Shown here: piece by piece, positions 41,145 to 51,469 of the stretch | Numbering within the stretch: position 1 is the stretch's first letter | How the letters are laid out: each line of letters opens with the position of its first letter | Source: Cytophagales bacterium | GTDB lineage: Bacteria > Bacteroidota > Bacteroidia > Cytophagales > Cyclobacteriaceae | NCBI GenBank assembly: GCA_025359125.1 | Contig: JANYHI010000051.1 | Coordinates: forward strand, 19,355-83,354 | Direction of reading: 5' to 3' | DNA length: 64,000 nt | Position numbers and translations under genes: made by a program | The notes under the pieces: model-generated | Database searches by the model: none | Told to the model about the DNA's origin: nothing | Seen by the model: the letters and a program-made list of their open reading frames with translations, nothing else

Positions 41145-41881
41145 CCTTTTTGCCTTACGGCTTCGTAGATAGCTATACCCGCAGCCACCGATACATTAAG
41201 TGATTCTATATTTCCTTTCATTGGAATTAAACCCAGCCGATCTGCCTCTTTTAAAAGCTGTGGGGAAATTCCGTCTTCTTCAGATCCCATAATAATGGCA
41301 AGAGGAGTATTTAGATCTAACTGATACAAAGAGTCTGTAGCTTTTTCTGTGCAGGCTACAATCTGAATTCCATTCTCTTTCAGTAACTGGATAGTTTTGC
41401 GCATATCCTTTACGCGGCAAACAGGCATGTGACTCAACGCTCCCGCTGATGTTTTCATCGCATCTCCCGTAATCGGTGCGTTTCCTTTATCTGAAATAAT
41501 TATAGCGTCAAGTTTAGCGCATTCGGCCGTGCGCGCTAACGCTCCAAAGTTTCGCACATCAGTGACTCTATCAACAATTAGAAAAAATGGTTCTCGGCCC
41601 TCTTGATAACATTTGTCAATGATATTTTCTAGTGGCGCATATTGCACAGCCGACAAAACGCAAATAACACCCTGGTGATTTTTATTAGATAGGCTGTTGA
41701 GTTTCTGCTGCGGAACAAATGTGTAAGGTGCTTTATGCTCTGCCGCTGTCTTTACTAATTCTTTAATTAAATCATTGCTAAGTCCAGATTGAACAAAAAT
41801 CTTTTCGATTTCACGGCCTGCCTTAATTGCTTCCATTACGGCACGTGTGCCATAAATCATTTCCGTTTTTTCCATTACCAA
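41135..41881 (-). CDS. rlmB: 23S rRNA (guanosine(2251)-2'-O)-methyltransferase RlmB (SpoU family)
   Basis: YGTRAVMEAI, DRVTDVRNFGALARTAECA, IMGSEEDGISPQLL, SLNVSVAAGIAIYEAVRQ. Confidence 0.95.
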   Translation of the reverse strand: MVMEKTEMIYGTRAVMEAIKAGREIEKIFVQSGLSNDLIKELVKTAAEHKAPYTFVPQQKLNSLSNKNHQGVICVLSAVQYAPLENIIDKCYQEGREPFFLIVDRVTDVRNFGALARTAECAKLDAIIISDKGNAPITGDAMKTSAGALSHMPVCRVKDMRKTIQLLKENGIQIVACTEKATDSLYQLDLNTPLAIIMGSEEDGISPQLLKEADRLGLIPMKGNIESLNVSVAAGIAIYEAVRQKGYK

Positions 41882-42783
41882 AGTTTAGATGGATAAACAC
41901 CTTGTTTTACCAAATCACGAATTTTACCTGATACCTCTTCTTTGTCTTCTTTATAAGTTACACCAAACCAGGTTTTGCCTCCACCCAAGATGTGCACCTT
42001 GCCAAGATTTTGTTGAATGATTTGATTCGTAAGAAGTGCAATGTAAAATTCCGCTCCAGAATTCTGCTTATTCTTTTCTGCAAACTCATGAAACATTTTT
42101 TCAGCAAGCTCAAATGCACCCAGTTGGAAGCCCCAGCAATTCATAGACACGGGTAACATTGGATCTAATTCGCGATCTCCTGTTTCTTCTTTCGAAATAA
42201 TTTTGCCATTCTCCTTTACAATCTTCGTTAACTCACTTAATGTTTTTAAAAATCCTTGCGCATCTCTTTGTTCGGCCACCCCGCGCGAAACACTTCCATG
42301 ATCAGACAATACATTTTTTAGCCTGTACCCAACCATTGCGTGGTGATCTGGTGCAGCTGTATCAAAAAAAGAAGCCAATGATTCAAATGCATCTTTCCCA
42401 TAAAAATCATCTGCATTAATCACCGCAAACGGCTCGCTGATTACGTCTTTACCACAAAGCATGGCGTGTGTGGTGCCCCAAGGCTTTTTGCGTTCAACCG
42501 TTCCGTAATTAGATGGCACAAAGCGATCTAGCGATTGTACCTCAAAATATACTTCTACTTTATCTTTTAGCTTCGGCAGAAAAATTTCTTTAACCGTTTC
42601 TTTAATTTCATCACGTACAATAAAAACTACTTTTCCAAAGCCTGCACGAATGGCGTCATACAGAGAGTAGTCCATAATGGTTTCTCCACTTGGCCCAAAC
42701 CCATCAATTTGCTTAATCCCGCCATAGCGGCTGCCCATACCTGCGGCCATTACTAATAAACTTTTTTTCACTTGTGCTGCCAT
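41875..42783 (-). CDS. sugar nucleotidyltransferase family protein
   Basis: LLVMAAGMGSRYGGIKQIDGFGPSGETIMDYSLYDA, PWGTTHAML, NADDFYG. Confidence 0.85.
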   Translation of the reverse strand: MAAQVKKSLLVMAAGMGSRYGGIKQIDGFGPSGETIMDYSLYDAIRAGFGKVVFIVRDEIKETVKEIFLPKLKDKVEVYFEVQSLDRFVPSNYGTVERKKPWGTTHAMLCGKDVISEPFAVINADDFYGKDAFESLASFFDTAAPDHHAMVGYRLKNVLSDHGSVSRGVAEQRDAQGFLKTLSELTKIVKENGKIISKEETGDRELDPMLPVSMNCWGFQLGAFELAEKMFHEFAEKNKQNSGAEFYIALLTNQIIQQNLGKVHILGGGKTWFGVTYKEDKEEVSGKIRDLVKQGVYPSKLW

Positions 42784-42867
42784 AAACTTTTATTTAATGC
42801 ATCGAAACTAAAAATAAATTACCAACTTAACTTCAAAAATAAGGCTTTGCCATCATACAATAAGACT

Positions 42868-44121
42868 ATGAGTTCAAATAAGAATTACATTTTATCAATC
42901 AGCATTATCGGAATATTATTTTTCATTTTTGGATTTGTCACCTGGCTCAATGGAACACTCATACCTTTCTTAAAATTAGCCTGCGATTTACAGACAGATG
43001 CGGAGGCACTGTTAGTAACTTTTGCGTTCTATATGGCTTACTTCTTTTTAGCCATCCCGTCTTCTTATATTTTAAATAAAACTGGTTTTAAAAAAGGTAT
43101 GTCGTGGGGGCTGGCCGTTATGGCAATGGGTGCACTTCTTTTTATTCCTGCTGCTTTACAAAGAAGCTTTCCTCTTTTCCTTATGGGATTATTTGTGCAA
43201 GGCATGGGCTTAGCACTTTTACAAACTGCTTCCAATCCATACATCTCAGTAATTGGCCCAATCGAAAGTGCGGCACAACGCATCAGCATCATGGGCATTT
43301 GCAATAAAATTGCTGGAGCTCTAAGTCCGTTAGTTTTGGGTGCAATTGTGTTAAGGGGTGCTGGAGAAATTGAAATAAAATTGAATGCTCCTACTGATTT
43401 GATAACGCGCGAAAGTTTATTGCAAGAACTTTCGCAGCGAGTTATTTTGCCTTACGGGATTATGGCCGTTGTTTTAATATTGTTAGCTGTTATGATCAGG
43501 CTCTCTCCTCTTCCCGAAATTGAAATGAATCGAGATGCAGGAAAAGAATCATCTTCTACTAAGACCAATGTTTTTCAATTTCCATATCTTGTGTTAGGAA
43601 TTATTTGTTTGTTTCTATACGTAGGCGTTGAAGTAATGGCGGGCGATGTGATTGGCACCTATGGGAAAGCAATTGGCATTAGTATCGATGAAACCAAAGT
43701 GTTTACTTCTTATACACTGTGGTCGATGGTGGTGGGGTATATTTTAGGAATCATCGCCATCCCCAAATACATAAAACAACAACAAGCACTTGCATTATCG
43801 GCCATAGTAGGAATAATTTTTAGTGTTGGTGTTTTTTTTACAACTGGTTATACATCCATCATATTTATCGCCTTACTGGGTTTTGCCAACGCATTGATGT
43901 GGCCTGCTATCTTTCCCTTAGCTATTGAAGGGCTTGGTAAGTTTACCAAGATAGGTTCTGCCTTATTGATTATGGGCATTTCAGGCGGTGCGATTCTTCC
44001 ACAAATCTACGCGCGGATAGTACCAGCCCTTGGGCCGCCTGCCTCTTTCTTACTACTAGTAGCACCGTGTTACGTGTATATTCTTTTCTATGCTACAAAA
44101 GGATATCGAATAAGAAATTAA
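42868..44121 (+). CDS. sugar MFS transporter (FucP/glucose-galactose type)
   Basis: 12 TM pattern, 'FGFVTWLNGTLIPFLKLACDL', 'NPYISVIGP', 'MWPAIFPLAIEGLGKFTKIGSALLIMGISGGAILP'. Confidence 0.93.
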   Translation: MSSNKNYILSISIIGILFFIFGFVTWLNGTLIPFLKLACDLQTDAEALLVTFAFYMAYFFLAIPSSYILNKTGFKKGMSWGLAVMAMGALLFIPAALQRSFPLFLMGLFVQGMGLALLQTASNPYISVIGPIESAAQRISIMGICNKIAGALSPLVLGAIVLRGAGEIEIKLNAPTDLITRESLLQELSQRVILPYGIMAVVLILLAVMIRLSPLPEIEMNRDAGKESSSTKTNVFQFPYLVLGIICLFLYVGVEVMAGDVIGTYGKAIGISIDETKVFTSYTLWSMVVGYILGIIAIPKYIKQQQALALSAIVGIIFSVGVFFTTGYTSIIFIALLGFANALMWPAIFPLAIEGLGKFTKIGSALLIMGISGGAILPQIYARIVPALGPPASFLLLVAPCYVYILFYATKGYRIRN

Positions 44122-45306
44122 TTATTCGACTAAAGCACCCAATCTTTTTTTTCTCTCGTTTTCAATAATGGCAACATTTTTTCCAATTATTTTAAATTCG
44201 CCTTGGGGAGGATTAGAAAATTTAATTTGAATTACTCTTTCGTTTTGATTACCTACCTCTACGCGGTACTTTTGCAAAATATTAAGCGATTGCGTTTTAT
44301 CCTTATCAAATGCCACGTAGACAAACGAGTGGTCTTCATCTGTGAGCACTGCCGAATGAGGAACAGTTAATTGGGGTAAAAGACTTTCCTTTTTTACTAC
44401 CACACACCTCACGCTCATATCGGGTAAGATCATTTTGCCTGCCGGAGAGGTGAACTTAACGTGAACTGTTACGGCCTTTGTTTGCGGATCTATTGCGCGC
44501 GAAATGTGTGCTACTGTTCCGGTAACGGATGGATACGAATGCGTTATAAAATCAACTTCAACATTTTGTCCTTCGGAGATATTATCTAGATCTTTATCAT
44601 AAACATAAACATCTGCCATCAATTCATTATTATTTACAATCTCTGCCATGGTAATATCGGTAGTTGCTAACATTCCAATTTGTACTGGCAGTTTAAATAT
44701 GTAACCATCTATAGGTGCTGGAATCGTAACGTTAGTTGCTACCTCAGGGCTATTAATAAACTCCCTCGAAAAACCCAGCAGCTGTAATTTTGCCATCAGC
44801 GCGTTGACTTTACTAATGCTTGCCTTATATTTTGATTCTGTCGTTTGAAAATCAACCAAGGCACCAATATTGTTTCTAATCAACTCTTCTTGTCTTTTAA
44901 ATTCCAACGCCAGAAAATCCATTTGAGCTTTTGCTTCAAAGTATTGATTTTGCAATTCAATTACTTCCATACTTCGCAGCGTCATTAGCGGTGTACCCTT
45001 TTTTACATAAGATCCTTCTCGCACATAAATACGCTCAATTTTGCCTGCTATGTCCGTACTTACAGATGCCCGATAGTTGGGCATGGCCACTACGTTGCCT
45101 GCTAAATAAATATTAGATTCAACGATTTTTAATTCAGGAGTAATCAATGATACTTCGAGTAGAGCCAACGAACTATCGCTGATAGAAACTGTGGCCGCAT
45201 CATCAACTGGTGATTTATTAGATTGCTCATCTTTTGTTTTAGTTGCGCAGGCAACCGTTACAACAATTAATACTAATCCTAAATAATTTTTAATGGTAAA
45301 CTTCAT
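44122..45306 (-). CDS. efflux RND transporter periplasmic adaptor subunit (CusB/CzcB-like lipoprotein)
   Basis: Lipobox VTVACATK, GKIERIYVREGSYVKKGTPLMTLRS lipoyl-like motif, adjacent to the RND pump. Confidence 0.92.
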   Translation of the reverse strand: MKFTIKNYLGLVLIVVTVACATKTKDEQSNKSPVDDAATVSISDSSLALLEVSLITPELKIVESNIYLAGNVVAMPNYRASVSTDIAGKIERIYVREGSYVKKGTPLMTLRSMEVIELQNQYFEAKAQMDFLALEFKRQEELIRNNIGALVDFQTTESKYKASISKVNALMAKLQLLGFSREFINSPEVATNVTIPAPIDGYIFKLPVQIGMLATTDITMAEIVNNNELMADVYVYDKDLDNISEGQNVEVDFITHSYPSVTGTVAHISRAIDPQTKAVTVHVKFTSPAGKMILPDMSVRCVVVKKESLLPQLTVPHSAVLTDEDHSFVYVAFDKDKTQSLNILQKYRVEVGNQNERVIQIKFSNPPQGEFKIIGKNVAIIENERKKRLGALVE

Positions 45307-45325
45307 AATATTAATTTTTTACTCG

Positions 45326-48300
45326 TTAATAGTCTCCTTTCAAATAGATGAGATTAATAAGCGATTGATTGTAGTTTCGTAAAGTCTCTAAATAGTTTTG
45401 TTGCAGTGTATAAGACAGTTCAAGATTTTGAAGATACTGGTAGTAATTGATGCTGCCAAGTCGAAAACTCTCTCTAGAATTTCTCAATATCTCTGATGCC
45501 TCAAGTAAGCCAGTCATTTCAAAGTAATTGAGGTTATCTATATTTTGTTTAAAATCTGCCTGCGCCTTGGCATACTCAGTGTTGAGTTGATAAGCTGTTA
45601 TTCTCTTTTGAGTTTCTGCAATTTGAACTCCCTTTTTCGCAGCATTTATATTAGCCTGGTAAGTCCATTGCCAAATTGGCAAAGTAATGCCAAGTCTTAA
45701 CCTTGGCGCGATAGGCGTTTGAGCATTGCCCTGATTTAAAAAGCCTACTACAGCCCCCGGAATTCTTTTTCTACGTTCTACCTTTAATAGATTTTTATTG
45801 AATATTTTTTGTTTATCGCTAAAGTCTAGTAAGGGATTTCTGCTGATGTATATTGTATCAATAGGAGTAATTTCAAACACATAATTACTTTTACGAAGAG
45901 TCTCTTTAGGAATGTAAGTGGTATCGTTTGGCAAACCCATTAAAAGATTAAACTGATACTTTGCATTTCGCAACTCGGACCTAGAAACCTTCAAAGAATA
46001 TTGTATTTTTTTATACTGAGATATGCCGTTGAGTTTCTCAAGCGAAGATATTTGACCTACTCGGTAGCGAATATCATTTACTCTAATCAGATCATCAAAA
46101 ACAGAATCCTGACTTTGTAAGAGTCTCGTTCGCGAAAGTAAATACTGCAATTGATTGTAAGCTACACGCACCCGATATACTAAATTATTTGTGGCAATGT
46201 CTCGCTCAACCTGAGTGAGCATTACTTTACTTCTTTGTACTTTACCTTGTGCCGTATATACCCCAGGATACTCAATCAACTGAAGAACACCTGGGCGAAG
46301 ATCATCACCTGTTGGGGCTTCAAAAACTAATTCTGGAGTTTGTAAATTAAATGATGCTGGCTGAAGTTTTACTTGTTGATCGATACGCTGTTGCGATAAA
46401 AGCATCTCCGGATTCTGCATTTTAGCGATTGCAATTGCACTATCTAAAATAATAGTTTTTTGTGCTGGCTGACTAATTGCACTGAAGGCGATTAACAAAA
46501 AGAAAATAATAGAAGATACTTTTATCCAGTTACCGGAATTTACCTTCGGCTTCTCTACAAAAAAAGTATAGATGACGGGCAGCACTAATAGCGTGAGAAG
46601 AGTTGCTGTAAATAAACCACCAATCACAACGGTGGCTAGAGGCTTTTGAACTTCTGCACCAGCGCTAGTTGACAGTGCCATAGGCAGAAAACCCAATGCA
46701 GCCACTGCCGAAGTCATTAATACTGGGCGAAAGCGATCTTTTAATCCTTGTATAACACGGTCATCGGTGTTGGAAAGACCCTCCTTCTCTAATTCATTAA
46801 ATCGGCTGATAATTAATATTCCGTTTAATACTGCAATGCCAAATAGCGCAATAAATCCCACGCCTGCCGATATACTGAAATTCATTCCTCGGATGAGCAA
46901 GGAGAATACACCACCCACCGCAGAAAGAGGAACGACAGAATAGATGAGAAGACTATCTTTAACATTCCCAAAAGTTGCAAAGAGCAAACCGAAAATAATT
47001 ATCAGCGATAAAGGCACTACTACTGCCAAACGCTCCTTTGCCCTGCGGAAGTTTTCAAACTCACCTCCAAAATCAATTGTATATCCAGCTGGCAAACTAA
47101 CTTTACCGTTAATTTCTTTCATTACATCATTGACTACCGATTCCAGATCGCGGCCACGCACATTAAAGCCAATGTTCATTCTACGCTGCAAATTCTCATG
47201 TCCTATTTCTGATGGGCCTATCTCTTCTGAAATATCAGCTAACTCCTTTAATGGAATCGGATTTTCGTCTTTATCACTTATTATGAGGTTACGAATATTT
47301 TCTGCCTTAGCGCGCTCATCTCCTGCCAACCGAAGCGTTAGATCAAAACGTTTATCATTCTCATACACAATACCTGCGTTGGCACCAGCAAAAGCAGTTT
47401 GAATAGAGCGATTAATTTGCGTAACAGTAACCCCATAAGTAGCCATTGCCCGTCTATCATACTTAATATTGATTTGAGGCAATCCAAATATTTTATTTTC
47501 TTGAACATCTGCAGCCCCCTCCACGCGTTTAATTAATTTAATAATTTGATTTCCCTTTACCACCATGGTATCTAAATTAGAGCCGAACAACTTTACCACT
47601 ACATCGGTGCGCGCGCCACTCATTAATTCGTTTACCCGATTTTCTATTGGCTGTTGAATCGAGTTTACAATACCCGGATATTGTTCCAATAGCTTTGCCA
47701 CTTGCATCACCAACTCCTCCTGATCTTCTGCCTTTGTCCAGTTGCTTTTATCGGTAAGCACCACCACAATTTCTTGCGCTTCCATTGGCATGGGATCTAC
47801 CGGTACCTCTGAGGTTCCTATTTTAGAAACAACTCTTTCAATTTCATCTGGAAATGCAGCTAGCAAAGTACGTTGTATCTTTTTGCTGAGTGCAATCGTC
47901 TCTGTCATGGAAGTTCCCACAGGTAAATTTGTTTCGATTACCAAATCACCTTCGGCCAACTTGGGAATAAATTCTCCTCCAATAAATTTAAAAGCGACAA
48001 ATCCAGCCAGCAAAATTCCAACAGCCAGTATCACAATTAGTTTACGTCCCTTTAATCCAAACCGAATAATCGGTTCATAGAATTTAAACATAAATTGAAC
48101 AATCACTTCAGAAATTCCATGATGATTGGCAGACTTGGGAGGCTCTAAAATGATGGAGCCGAGCATTGGCACATACGTTAACGCCAAAATAATGGCACCC
48201 AGTATTGCAAAACTTACCGTCTTAGCCATGGGGCCAAACATTTTTCCCTCTATACCTGTAAGTGTTAGAATAGGAAAATAAACGATAAGAATAATGAGAC

Positions 48301-49666
48301 CGCCAAATACCACTGACTTCTTTACCTCTTGTGTTGCCTTAATTACGATCTTTTCCTTTTGCAATTGCGAAATGGTTTCGCCCGCAGGTTGTTTTGCTAA
48401 CTGAAAAGCAATATAAAAAACAACGGACTCTACTACTATAATGGATGGGTCTACTAATAATCCAAAATCAATAGCGCCAAGGCTCATCAGATTTCCTACC
48501 ACACCAAATTGATGCATCAATCCAAAAGCAAACAGCATAGATAAAGGAATCACTGAGGCCGCTAATAAACTTGCCCTCCAATTTCCTAGAAAAACCAGAA
48601 TCACTAACACCACAATAAAAGCTCCCTCAATCAGGTTGGTCCCTACTGTAGTAATGGCTTTAGAAACAATTTTAGATCGGTCGATAAACGGTTTAATAAC
48701 AAGACCTTCTGGCAGGCGAGCCTGAATAATTCGCATTCTATCCTTAATCCGTTTAATAACCGCACTGCCATTTTCACCTTTTACCATCATGATAATTCCA
48801 CCCACTGCTTCGCCCTCTCCATCTACCGTAATGGCGCCATATCTAATAGTATGCCCGTACGTTACATCTGCTACATCCTTCACCAAAATGGGTATGCGAT
48901 TATTTACCTTGATTACCGTATTACCAATCTCTTCTAGTGTGGTTGCCAAACCGATGCCTCGAATGGTAAAGGCCTTATTATCTTTTTCAATATAAGCGCC
49001 TCCCGTATTGCTGTTTCCGGTGCGCAAGGCTTCGAAAAGTTCATCTATCGTTACACCCAAAGCTCGCATCCTATCTGGGTTAAGAGTAGCCTGATATTCC
49101 TTTTTATAGCCCCCAAAGCCACTTACTTCTGCTATTCCTTTTAATCCAAGCAACTGCCTACGGATGGTCCAGTCTTGCAAGGTGCGTATCTCCATTAATG
49201 AATACGATTTATCATTCGGGTTTTTAGGACAAATAATATATTGAAATACTTCGCCTAACCCGGTAGAGGCTGGCCCCATGTATGGCTTACCTAGCTCTTG
49301 CGGAATTTCGGCCTTTACATTTTCTAATCTCTCAAACACTTGTTGCCTTGCCCAGTATACATCGGTATCATCGGTAAATACTAACTTGACTACCGATAAG
49401 CCGAACTTTGACACCGACCTCATTTCAATAAGACCAGGAATATTTGACATGGACATTTCAAGAGGAGCTGTGATGAAACGCTCAATCTCTAAGGCAGCTA
49501 AACTAGGGCTATTCGTAATTACGTCTACCTGATTACCTGTTACATCAGGTACGGCATCAATCGGAAGTTTTGTAAGTGAATAGCCACCCCACGCCATCAG
49601 TGCCACAACGAGTATGCCTATAAAAAGCTTATTACGAACACTAAATTCAATTAATCTATCGATCAT
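45326..49666 (-). CDS. CusA/CzcA-type heavy-metal RND efflux pump with C-terminal TolC-like outer membrane factor domain
   Basis: N-terminal ~1040 aa RND (LPIDAVPDVTGNQVDVITNSP; GAIDFGLLVDPSIIVVESVV), then signal-like segment and a TolC-like coiled-coil region to residue 1446. Confidence 0.93.
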   Translation of the reverse strand: MIDRLIEFSVRNKLFIGILVVALMAWGGYSLTKLPIDAVPDVTGNQVDVITNSPSLAALEIERFITAPLEMSMSNIPGLIEMRSVSKFGLSVVKLVFTDDTDVYWARQQVFERLENVKAEIPQELGKPYMGPASTGLGEVFQYIICPKNPNDKSYSLMEIRTLQDWTIRRQLLGLKGIAEVSGFGGYKKEYQATLNPDRMRALGVTIDELFEALRTGNSNTGGAYIEKDNKAFTIRGIGLATTLEEIGNTVIKVNNRIPILVKDVADVTYGHTIRYGAITVDGEGEAVGGIIMMVKGENGSAVIKRIKDRMRIIQARLPEGLVIKPFIDRSKIVSKAITTVGTNLIEGAFIVVLVILVFLGNWRASLLAASVIPLSMLFAFGLMHQFGVVGNLMSLGAIDFGLLVDPSIIVVESVVFYIAFQLAKQPAGETISQLQKEKIVIKATQEVKKSVVFGGLIILIVYFPILTLTGIEGKMFGPMAKTVSFAILGAIILALTYVPMLGSIILEPPKSANHHGISEVIVQFMFKFYEPIIRFGLKGRKLIVILAVGILLAGFVAFKFIGGEFIPKLAEGDLVIETNLPVGTSMTETIALSKKIQRTLLAAFPDEIERVVSKIGTSEVPVDPMPMEAQEIVVVLTDKSNWTKAEDQEELVMQVAKLLEQYPGIVNSIQQPIENRVNELMSGARTDVVVKLFGSNLDTMVVKGNQIIKLIKRVEGAADVQENKIFGLPQINIKYDRRAMATYGVTVTQINRSIQTAFAGANAGIVYENDKRFDLTLRLAGDERAKAENIRNLIISDKDENPIPLKELADISEEIGPSEIGHENLQRRMNIGFNVRGRDLESVVNDVMKEINGKVSLPAGYTIDFGGEFENFRRAKERLAVVVPLSLIIIFGLLFATFGNVKDSLLIYSVVPLSAVGGVFSLLIRGMNFSISAGVGFIALFGIAVLNGILIISRFNELEKEGLSNTDDRVIQGLKDRFRPVLMTSAVAALGFLPMALSTSAGAEVQKPLATVVIGGLFTATLLTLLVLPVIYTFFVEKPKVNSGNWIKVSSIIFFLLIAFSAISQPAQKTIILDSAIAIAKMQNPEMLLSQQRIDQQVKLQPASFNLQTPELVFEAPTGDDLRPGVLQLIEYPGVYTAQGKVQRSKVMLTQVERDIATNNLVYRVRVAYNQLQYLLSRTRLLQSQDSVFDDLIRVNDIRYRVGQISSLEKLNGISQYKKIQYSLKVSRSELRNAKYQFNLLMGLPNDTTYIPKETLRKSNYVFEITPIDTIYISRNPLLDFSDKQKIFNKNLLKVERRKRIPGAVVGFLNQGNAQTPIAPRLRLGITLPIWQWTYQANINAAKKGVQIAETQKRITAYQLNTEYAKAQADFKQNIDNLNYFEMTGLLEASEILRNSRESFRLGSINYYQYLQNLELSYTLQQNYLETLRNYNQSLINLIYLKGDY

Positions 49667-49798
49667 ATAAAATTAAAATCAATCCTTCTAAAAATGCTTT
49701 TGCTACTAAAGCCAAAAAAGCTAAGCGAGCAAAAAATAGCGACACCTGAATTACTTATGCATAATGCAGAATATCTACAGTGGAAAATAGACGTAATT

Positions 49799-50176
49799 TT
49801 AAATTCTAAAAACTCTGAGCAGAGTGCTGTAATCCCAATAAGAAGAGAGTTGGGGAAAAAGAGAGAGGTTTTGCTTTGAGAGTAAGCAATCCTTTAACTG
49901 AATTGAAATTGACTTAACTATTAGCGAGATAAACGAATGAAGGTGAATACGCGAAAAATGATTAGGAAAGGACCTGATCCTAAAATTTTGATGCTGGCGG
50001 GCGGGGCTATGATCTACATCTTCGGCATCAACTGAATACTCAATTTCTGACTGCAAGGTAATGGCATCGTCCCAGGCAGAGATAAAATGGAAACATAAAA
50101 AAGAAAAATAAAAAACTACCAGCCCTAAGGAAAGACGAGAGGAATTTCTTTTTAATACCGAAAAAAGTTTTTTCAC
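49799..50176 (-). CDS. small hypothetical protein upstream of the metal efflux genes
   Basis: 125 aa, N-terminal TM/signal segment (LSLGLVVFYFSFLCFHFIS), His-containing middle; co-oriented with efflux genes. Confidence 0.5.
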   Translation of the reverse strand: MKKLFSVLKRNSSRLSLGLVVFYFSFLCFHFISAWDDAITLQSEIEYSVDAEDVDHSPARQHQNFRIRSFPNHFSRIHLHSFISLIVKSISIQLKDCLLSKQNLSLFPQLSSYWDYSTLLRVFRI

Positions 50177-50245
50177 GAGTGCAAATATACTAAATAATGA
50201 TTTCTGTATTTTCTGCTGATGTAATTAATTAAAGTAACAATCGAT

Positions 50246-50758
50246 TTATAAAAGATTGAGCACTGCTTTTATCTTCTCTTCTCTTTCAATCCAGCCACCC
50301 TTAATTAGGTGATACGAAATTTGTCGACTCTCCAATTCAGCTTTAAATACATTGAACATCGTCTGTCGCTGATTGCCTAAATCGCGCATACCATCTGCCA
50401 CCCACGGCACATCAATATCAAATAAAAAATAGTGATCATAAACAATCTGCTTTTCTAACTCCATTAAAATAGGTGGAACTTGATGGAGATAGTGATGGCA
50501 ATAAATTTGAGTAGTAATCAAGTCAGTATCGCAGAACAAAAACCTATTGGCCGTTTTCGCGTAATCAACAACACGCTGGGTTTGCGCATATCCGATTCGT
50601 GTAATATCTTCTGTTGTGAAATCACTAGACAAAATAATTTCGCGAGCTACCTCAGGTACAGAAAGTGTTTGATAGTGTTCTGCCATTTTTCTTGCCATCA
50701 CCGATTTGCCTGTACTTTCGGGGCCGTAAAAGCAAATAAGTTTTGTGTTGTTGATCAT
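50246..50758 (-). CDS. NadR-like AAA ATPase/ribosylnicotinamide kinase domain protein
   Basis: CFYGPESTGKSVMARKMAEHY P-loop, VPEVAREIIL, FLFCDTDLITT. Confidence 0.85.
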   Translation of the reverse strand: MINNTKLICFYGPESTGKSVMARKMAEHYQTLSVPEVAREIILSSDFTTEDITRIGYAQTQRVVDYAKTANRFLFCDTDLITTQIYCHHYLHQVPPILMELEKQIVYDHYFLFDIDVPWVADGMRDLGNQRQTMFNVFKAELESRQISYHLIKGGWIEREEKIKAVLNLL

Positions 50759-50763
50759 GCTGC

Positions 50764-51417
50764 CTACAGGTACATTTTATGTTCTCTTCTCCAATTCCAA
50801 AAACCAAAAGCAGCTAAAAAACAAAAGACAACATACTCTATACCCACAAATTTTATTTCTTTTGAAAAGTATAAATAGCAGGCGATTGCATCTACTAAAA
50901 TCCATACCAGCCAACACTCAACCTTTTTTTGTACCATCAAATAGGTGGCAACTATACTCATCACGGTAACAAACGAATCGGCATACGGAAATGCACTTGG
51001 CGAATTGAATAGGATTGGAAAAAGATAGTTGAGGTTTTTGGCGAATTGCCCAAACAGAATAGTGCCCACTAGCCCGATCAAAGAAAATATAATCCAGGAA
51101 GCAATTGGTATTGTGCTTATTTTAAGTTCTTGCTTTTTATCTTCTTCATTTTGGCTAGGGTTTTTCCATCGCCACCACCCAATGAGGTTAGTTATAAAAA
51201 AAAATACTTGCAGAAACATGTCAGGATATAATTGCACTTGGTAAAACAGAAAGAAAAATAACACCACGTTAATAATTCCCAAAGGCCAACTCCACACATT
51301 CGCTTTCGCAGACAGAAAAACAGCTAGCGCTCCGGCTACCGTACCAAAGAACTCTAAGTAGCTCATAGGGTAGTCAAACGCAGTAAAGAAAATAGATTGG
51401 TGAGAGAAGAAATTCAT
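50764..51417 (-). CDS. pnuC: nicotinamide riboside transporter PnuC
   Basis: TM-rich, WSWPLGIINVVLFFFLFYQVQLYPDMFLQVFFFITNLIGWWRW, C-terminal WILVDAIACYLYFSKE; internal ATG 51417 rather than ORF start 51591. Confidence 0.92.
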   Translation of the reverse strand: MNFFSHQSIFFTAFDYPMSYLEFFGTVAGALAVFLSAKANVWSWPLGIINVVLFFFLFYQVQLYPDMFLQVFFFITNLIGWWRWKNPSQNEEDKKQELKISTIPIASWIIFSLIGLVGTILFGQFAKNLNYLFPILFNSPSAFPYADSFVTVMSIVATYLMVQKKVECWLVWILVDAIACYLYFSKEIKFVGIEYVVFCFLAAFGFWNWRREHKMYL

Positions 51418-51469
51418 ATAAGAAGGCAATATAGATTCATTTACTATTTTTGAGAAATTACATGCCTGA

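Noticed and set aside
46944-47402. 152-aa plus-strand ORF inside the RND pump gene
   Set aside because: Antisense to a strongly supported CDS; low-complexity Ser/Arg/Pro composition typical of a shadow ORF.
47742-48080. 112-aa plus-strand ORF inside the RND pump gene
   Set aside because: Antisense shadow ORF with Ser/Ile-rich biased composition.
50480-50878. 132-aa plus-strand ORF over the NadR-like and PnuC genes
   Set aside because: Antisense to two good CDSs.
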